Position numbers and translations under genes: made by a program. The notes under the pieces are model-generated. The model had not been told where the DNA came from. It did no database searches and was given only the letters and a program-made list of their open reading frames with translations. Of a DNA stretch of 64,000 nucleotides, positions 56,107-64,000 are shown piece by piece. The stretch's first letter is position 1; each line of letters starts with the position of its first letter. The DNA comes from Tethya wilhelma (taxonomy: Eukaryota > Porifera > Demospongiae > Tethyida > Tethyidae). The stretch is taken from positions 817,072 through 881,071 of the forward strand of contig CAXIPT010000007.1 in assembly GCA_964030475.1 (NCBI GenBank). Reading direction: 5' to 3'.

Positions 56107-57736
<1,630 letters not shown>

Positions 57737-58007
57737 CTTCAGTGGTACACGTGGATCTACTTCAGTCGGAGTTATACGGAGTGTCATACTCTAAGTAGTC
57801 TAGTATACGGAAACCACGTGGTGAGCAAGAGATGCAATTTGCAGCTTTCTCTGGCAAAAGACACTAACTGAGACTAGAAAGAATGTGAACTATATTCCTG
57901 GTCACCTTAGAGTATGCTACGCATGTTCATCATGCTAGGTACGTTTGTATGTATTTTTATTTGTTTGTTTGTTTGTGAAAGTCATCATTGTTGAGACCTT
58001 GTTGTAG

Positions 58008-58114
58008 AAGTTGACCTAGTCTCCTGCCCAGTCCCCTTTTTTCCTTTCACCCACCCCCGATATAAAACAAAAACTTTGACAAGGAGCTGGGCACAAGACT
58101 AAAGTAAGTTGACC
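58008..58114. mobile_element. Foldback element with 9-bp target duplication
   Basis: AAGTTGACC at 58008-58016 and 58106-58114 flanks an element with ends TAGTCTCCTGCCCAG and CTGGGCACAAGACTA. It is a diverged member of the TAGCCTCG family. Confidence 0.75.
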
Positions 58115-58685
58115 CACCTAGTAGTTGGTTCTATCATCCAGCTTATGCATATGCATGATTGTTGGTCCGGGCAGAAGAAGTACGGCAGTCAGGTTGACTG
58201 CTGAGCTATAGCACTACCTAGTTACAGTATGTGCACTGTTTTTCAAAGATGCCTGCTTCGTGCAGCTTGAGCTAGCTCAGAACTGGTAATGGTCGGCACA
58301 AAAGAAAACTAGTATTTTGACTGAGCTAGCTTGTGAGGTCAGTATTGTTTACAAAATTGGTGACTAATAGTCTGTGGGTTAATGAAGCAATATGATTTCT
58401 CCATTCCATAGTAACTCATGTGGGACTACACTGTCATGAATAACAATGACCATTTCCTTTATGAATACTCCAACACACAGTCACATGCATCAGTGCACAC
58501 ACCTGGCACAACAATAGACCATATTGCTTTCTATGATGAATATTGTTTGTTCTCCCATGACACTATTACTACTCGTTGATGTCCAAAACAGGGAAAACAA
58601 CTTTGCATTTGCATTGTTGTAATTATACACAAAAATCAACATAATAATTCAACCTATAGTCATAGAGGAATAAAGCAGTAGTCTT

Positions 58686-61600
58686 TTAAGTACATTTCTC
58701 TCTTTCTATCTCACTAGCTACACCATTTTGTCCTATTTCCCTAAGAGCCTTAATTAAAGCATTCCAAGTTAGTGGATCCCCACATACATTTATGACGCTG
58801 TCTTCTTTTCTCAGCCAAGCCTTCACCATGTCCCCAGGGAGGGTGGTCATCTTCTCAAGGTTGAAGATGTCCAACCCCAACACACAACCAAGTTCTATGA
58901 TTTGAGGCTTGTTCAGTTTTTTCAAATATCGGCAGATATAATACCAATCACTCCCACCTATGAATCATGAATAAACAATGAATGTAGTGTGTGTGTTCCA
59001 GTCAGTGAGTAAACATCATTACGTAAGAGTCAGCTATTGTGCAATAGACTCACTAATAACATTGGAGGTAGATTCTGAGGTTTGAGGAGGACTAGTACCG
59101 ACTGTGGTTGGTGTAGTAACTGTTTCACCTGCATTGCTGGTCCCAGAGTCCTTTTGATCCTGGGCCTATAATAGGATGTGGAGTAATTTATGCAAAGCAT
59201 ATGCAACATCCCAAGCAAAACAAAAGTAAAACCTATACAATTTAGATTATACAAACATGTATGTCTTCTTACCTCAATTTTCAGTAGCTGGTTAACATCA
59301 AACTCCTTGAAACATTGAGGACATTCTGACTTTGACAGCCGGTCTGTCCCTTCATAATAGTTGATGTATCGTACAAGATTCGTCTTCCCACACTTGCAAG
59401 GAGCCAGTAGAGGTCCACCATAATATCTCAGCCCTTCAAGGTTGCTGTGTAGGCAAATCTTTCGGAGGTACTCAGTATGGAATCTATTGATGTGGTCGGC
59501 AGGAGTCCTTGGGTCACTAGGACGAGGGCTGGGAATAAAGACACACACATACACAAATAAACTTGACTATCCTTAGTCATGACATGTACATCATTCTTCA
59601 CTTACAGCACAGAGATCTTGAGTCGATGTTCTTCTGTCTCCAACTCCACACTCCAATGACAACCATCGATGTTCTTGAATTGGCACATGTCCTTCGACAG
59701 GTACGGCTTATCATCGTCTGTAGGCTTTTCTCTCTGAGTGATGGCCAACAGTAGACACACTAGTCTGTGGTAGATCTCCCTGGGAAGAAACTTCTGGAAA
59801 TCAAAGTAGAATGTGGTCCACCTTGAACATGAAACAGGCTCCTCTTCGATCGCCTCCGGGAGTTTCCCCGGAACAAGATACTGTGGTTGCTCGTCTGTGG
59901 CTGTATAGTAAAGAGCAAAAGAGAGTGTCATTCACTGTGTATGATTGTGGTGTACCTTGGATAGACTTACTTTGCGATTCTGAGTCTGTTTTTGAAATGC
60001 TTCTGATGGGGTATATCAATGCTTCTGCCTGAAGCATGAGGCACATCTGGTGAAATGACTCATCTATTGGCTCTCGGAGGTATTCGGACCAGACCTCCTT
60101 TAAAAGATCAGCTGTTGCAACGCCTGTTTCACGGAGTTGGTTCATGTGCTTGCCTTGAATTGTGGACCGAAAATTCAACTCCACAACATTCATCATGACG
60201 TCTATCAGCCATTTTGGATCAAGTAACACCAGCTCTTTCAGCTCAGCATGCTCCTCTTCACTGATGAAGAGAAGAGGAAGAAATTCTGTGGAACAAAGAA
60301 AGAATTTAAATAAATCAGTCCTAAATACATCACTTGTATAGAACTCACTCAGGCAGACCATCTTTCCTGTCTCGTGGAAAAACTCCAAAAGCAACTGTTG
60401 CCCGTCTTGGTCAGTGATACCACACTGTGTGGCTATCTTAAGCACCTCGTGTATTTTGATGACTAGGGAGGACTTGTTTTGCCTCAATAATTCCTGCAAT
60501 CGGACCAGTTCATTGTTGAACCGGAACCAGATCACAGGATACTTTTCTCGTAGAAACGAAAGATTTTGAGACGCATTTTGAATCTCCTCTTGAAGAGCCT
60601 TGGCTCCACTTGCTTCACGATCCTCCATCTCTTTACCGTCGATTGAATTTTCCACAGCTAAGAAGATCCTGTCCTTTTTAGGACCCATCATGTGAAGGTG
60701 ACACGAACACCTGTCGTCACTGTAAATTTCCTTCATTAGTATCTCGTTGATCTCGTTTAGCTTGTCATCACTGATACGCACCAGCTTGCCATCTTTCATC
60801 TCATCACGATGAGTGCCCACAATACAGACATTCTTTAGATAGTCCTTGTCTTTGCCAGGGACAGCAGGAAGAGTGTGAGCATGAATAGATTTCAGCCAAT
60901 ATTTGATCTCCTCAAAGGGGTTTGTTAGATCTACGTCTGAACGAACCCTTTGCTTGGATCTCATTTCAAGGTACGGAATGATCTTCTGTATGCTGAACAC
61001 CACCAGGTACATTGCTCGTCTTGTGAGGAAACAGTGGTGCATTGGACGGTATTCCTTTTGACCGGCAAAATCCAGAACATTGAGAATGAGTAAAATGTCC
61101 TTCTCATTCATGTCCTTTGAAAGAGCAGCCATGAGCTGTTGATCGATTAGCTTTGCATGTCGGCTGCTGACTTTAGTGACAACTGTCTTTGTTGTTGGTT
61201 GGCTACTCATCTGGTTGGGAGTTGATGGATCAAGTTCATCAGTGGTCAGTAGTTGCTCAGGGGTGAGTGGTTTCTCTGTTTGTTGAGTTAAATCTTCATT
61301 TGTCTTCACAGAAGCATTGCTTTCGAAAACAGCTTTCTTAAGCTCAAGTTGCTCTCCTCTTCTTCGTCTAGATTTAGATTGAGCAAGGGCCTCCCTCTTG
61401 GCAGCCATATCAGTGAGGATCTGTTGGATCTCTGGTGTTAGCTTGGATAGCTCTTCCTCCAGGTCAGACTCTGTCACAGTTGGAGTAGGACTATCACTAG
61501 AAGCAAGGAGGTCAGTTGGTAGAGCTCCAATCACTCCTTCGGCAAACTGTTGATCTGCATGTTGCTGTACTGTGCTCTTGTCTTTCTCGGCCCAGTCTTC

Positions 61601-62971
61601 AACCCCTACCTGACGTGTGTCTACTACAGTATCTACAATCTTATTGTCTATACCTCTAGTCGATTCTTGCTTGGGGTTGAATGGCTTGTTGACCAGGAGA
61701 TGATATAGGCTGGTCTTGCCAACCCTCTCCTGGCCAAGGATGAGAAAATTGCACCATGGAATCTTTGACGTTCCTTTCTCCAAAGCCTTAAAGTAGGCAT
61801 CAACTGCTTTCGGCCCTCTCTTTAAGATCTCAGGAGGGATAACTACAATAAATACAAAAACAAAAAGCAAACTAAGTGTCTAGCTTAAAATTACGTGTGA
61901 CATGGTATGCAATATACTCACTGTCGTCTGGCTCAATCTCAGCAGGAAGGTGACCATCCTGTACAAAAGAATCAGACAGACTCATTGATAATCAGTCTGT
62001 GAGGTTTATGTAAGCTACATTGTGGACTACTGTGGTTTGGTGTTTACTACTGTAGTCTAAGACATGCATGAATCGACATTGGTATGCAGAAGGTATATAA
62101 ATCTTTATTAATAAACTTTAGGCCCAGTTGCATTCCATAGGAACAATAGAATAATACTCATGTGGCATTCATAGAGAGCACCGGCCTGCTCATGTAAGAC
62201 CACATATGTAGACATGTACTACAGCAGATATGGTATGCCTCTACATGTCCAGTCACTGTAGCTAGGATGGCATGCCATGCATGGCTACATACAAGCACAA
62301 ATCATGATAATCACCTTGTTAACTATCGTCTTTATTTTCCCGTTTTCCACATCAGTTAGAATAGTGATGACAGAACTGTTGGATTTCTTGTAGGCGACAT
62401 GTAGAGCAGTGTTTCCCTGTTTAAATATTGCGAACATAGTAGGCTTCTACAACATATGCAAACATATTATATCTACTTTTAAAAAATACTGGGTTTGTTG
62501 TGAATTTGTGAAGTCATTTCACCTTGGAATCTTGTGCGTCACTTTTAACCCCCTTCTTAAGGAGCAGCTTAACAAGAAATGGAGAGTCATTCTTGGCTGC
62601 CAGATGTAGAGCACCCTGGCCATTCTCATCACATACAGCTGTGTCAACCTGGTCCTGAGTAACAAGTGCTTCCACAGCTGCCACATTTCCATTGCTACAG
62701 GCTATCAACAGAGGAGTAAGGCCAGTCTGAGAGTTAGAGAGTATAGAGAACAACCCCCAGTAAGTACGTAACAAAGTTGATTTGCGATGAGTGAATGAAA
62801 TAATAAATATTCATCAGTTGTTTTTTTGTTGTTGTTGTCTTTTTTTTACATAAATCAAAGAAAAAATTATTCACATTTGATTTGTAATTCAGCATCATAT
62901 CACATAGTTGGTTCTGCAACAGCCATTTCAGAGTTTCACTTTCAGAATGAGAATCACAGGCATAATGGAGN

Positions 62972-63029
<58 letters not shown>

Positions 63030-63757
63030 CGCATGAGTGAACAAAATACCTTGTCTGTCATTTCCAGTAGATTGGTAGCTTGCTGTGTTACTCCACCATC
63101 AATGTTTACCAGTCGTTGGATGAGTTTGAGGTTATCTTTACTGCAGGCAATATGAACAGCAGTCACACCATCCTGAAGGTGTATACACATCACAGTGACA
63201 ACCAATTCAACAATCGCTACACCTTTTACTAAACCTTGTTCTTGTAGGAAAGGGAGGCACCATTCTTCAGTAGAATGTCCATCATCTTAGTGTCTCCATT
63301 AGCAGTGGCAATCATCAGAGGAGAACATGAGTGCTCAACGGATGATACCTTCAATGGAGAGAACACACTAGTACTTTAATGCACAAAAAAACAGACAATC
63401 TTACATTACGAGAAAAACTTTGACCCAAGAAGTCCAGTAGTGGACTACCATCGTCTGGCTGGGAGGAGTGGGAGTGCTCCTTCACTAGTGTCAGAGCCCT
63501 TTCAACTGAAGCAAGGAGACCACTCTGAACAGCTCTGAGGATGATGTTGGAGAGCCCAAGAGCAGCTTCATCTGGAAAACAACAAGGTTAAAATAAACAA
63601 AAACGCACTTTACAACCCCTCCAATAGCTCCTGTAGTAAAGAACACGCACAAATTAACATCGCGTAGTTTAACATGACCACAGATTTGCATCTCATTACC
63701 AACGTGCACTTGGCAAAGAAGCTGCAAAGAGACAAAACGGTCATTTACAGCTAGCAT
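58686..63757 (-). CDS. Roco protein: ankyrin, ROC, COR, zinc site and Death domain
   Basis: About 13 exons, roughly 1,200 residues. A plausible start is MLAVNDRFVSLQLLCQVHV (63757). Ankyrin repeats follow: CSPLMIATANGD, DGVTAVHIACSKDNLKLIQR, GLTPLLIACSNGN, GQGALHLAAKNDSPFLVKLL and GNTALHVAYKKS. The ROC domain has P-loop GQERVGKTS, switch II DFAGQ and THRD for NKxD. A 150-residue charged insert lies between the P-loop and switch II. COR includes WFRFNNELVRLQELLRQN and LVLLDPKWLIDVMMNVVEL. Then come a CKC/CPQC zinc-like exon, a Ser/Thr linker and a C-terminal Death domain (DWYYICRYLKKLNKPQIIEL; LPGDMVKAWLRKED). The order equals DAPK1 without its kinase, or cnidarian and sponge Roco proteins. 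Roles in death or immune signalling are inferred. The 5' end could lie further upstream. Confidence 0.82.
62971..63028. repeat. (TG)n microsatellite preceded by one N
   Basis: 58 bases of TG repeat in a Roco intron. Confidence 0.9.
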
Positions 63758-63759
63758 GG

Positions 63760-64000
63760 ACGTCAGAGACGTCTCTTTAAAGATGCAAAATATTGCTCTT
63801 AATTTGTACAATAAGTTTAAGTTAGAAAGGAATGTGCATAGTGAATGTGAAAGTTGCTAGACAGGAGTTTAGAAATTTTGTGTACAAAATGGCTGACAAA
63901 AGACAAAGAAGGAGGTATGTGAGGCCATAGCAGCCAACATGGAGGTCAGAGAGGTCTGGTAAGAGATGCAAAATGTTGGCCTTACTTTTAGGAAGTGTTT
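63760..64000. repeat. Short direct duplication upstream of the Roco start
   Basis: GTCAGAGACGTCTCTTTAAA and the following GATGCAAAATATTG near 63762-63795 recur as GTCAGAGAGGTCTGGTAAGA and GATGCAAAATGTTG near 63945-63976. Both are preceded by ATGGA-type sequence. It may be a duplicated promoter or first exon. Confidence 0.45.

Noticed and set aside
63840..64000. Further Roco exon at the window end
   Set aside because: A short ATG-containing stretch (MLAAMAS on the minus strand) is present but has no homology or clear donor; it may be a duplicated leader.

Overview
This is nuclear DNA from a compact, intron-rich animal genome, probably a sponge-like early-branching metazoan. The metazoan call rests on an HNF1-class homeobox gene, VKORC1, a BCL7 family protein, a CENP-A type histone, AIP and a DAPK-like Roco protein with a Death domain. 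The sponge-like placement is inference from short introns, tight gene packing, abundant (TG)n/(GA)n tracts and tiny foldback repeats; no species is named.

Layout, with coordinates rounded outwards. 1-0.43 kb: 3' end of an unrecognised acidic nuclear-type gene (+). 0.55 kb: tRNA-His (-). 0.9-1.4 kb: CENP-A-like histone H3 (+). 1.7-4.2 kb: alpha-methylacyl-CoA racemase (-), head to head with a TMEM134/DUF872 membrane protein (+, 4.4-5.6). 6.0-6.8 kb: VKORC1 (-), head to head with HNF1 (+, 7.0-17.0). 17.3-18.1 kb: SAMD15-like (+). 18.6-21.5 kb: THOC6 (-). 21.7-23.4 kb: KCTD10/13-like (-), head to head with AIP (+, 23.7-25.0). 25.4-27.0 kb: a nuclease-like plus kinase-like protein resembling Crinkler-type effectors (+). 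28.4-32.0 kb: Pescadillo (-), head to head with RPA1 (+, 32.1-37.2, many indels). 37.5-38.1 kb: ARL16 (+). 38.8-39.6 kb: SNAP29 (-). 40.1-41.9 kb: GOSR1 (-). 42.1-42.6 kb: POLD4 (-). 42.9-44.2 kb: BCL7 (-). 44.6-46.5 kb: intronless heat-inducible HSP70 (+). 46.9-49.6 kb: mitochondrial EF-Tu (-). 50-53.5 kb: broken copies of a Roco 3' end. 53.6-55.5 kb: 5'-truncated PDZ/coiled-coil/Rab11-FIP-like gene (-). 56.1-57.7 kb: second, partial EF-Tu (-). 58.7-63.8 kb: ankyrin-ROC-COR-Death Roco gene (-).

The 46.9-63.8 kb part is best read as a tandem duplication running from the middle of EF-Tu to the middle of the Roco gene. It yields EF-Tu(full)-Roco(3' only) followed by EF-Tu(5' only)-Roco(full). 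The long EF-Tu copy has lost the exon with switch I and the DCPGH motif; the short copy keeps it. HNF1 carries an apparently exact 545-bp internal duplication that includes the recognition-helix homeodomain exon.

Most genes are housekeeping: chromatin, replication, ribosome assembly, mRNA export, vesicle fusion and chaperones. Five divergent pairs share intergenic stretches of about 170-360 bp; three of these hold DR1-type nuclear-receptor half-site pairs and one holds a strong heat-shock element. Small palindromic elements with 9-11 bp target duplications are scattered through introns and intergenic DNA. Exon limits were set by eye from splice sites, reading frame and known family sequences; no alignment or database search was run.
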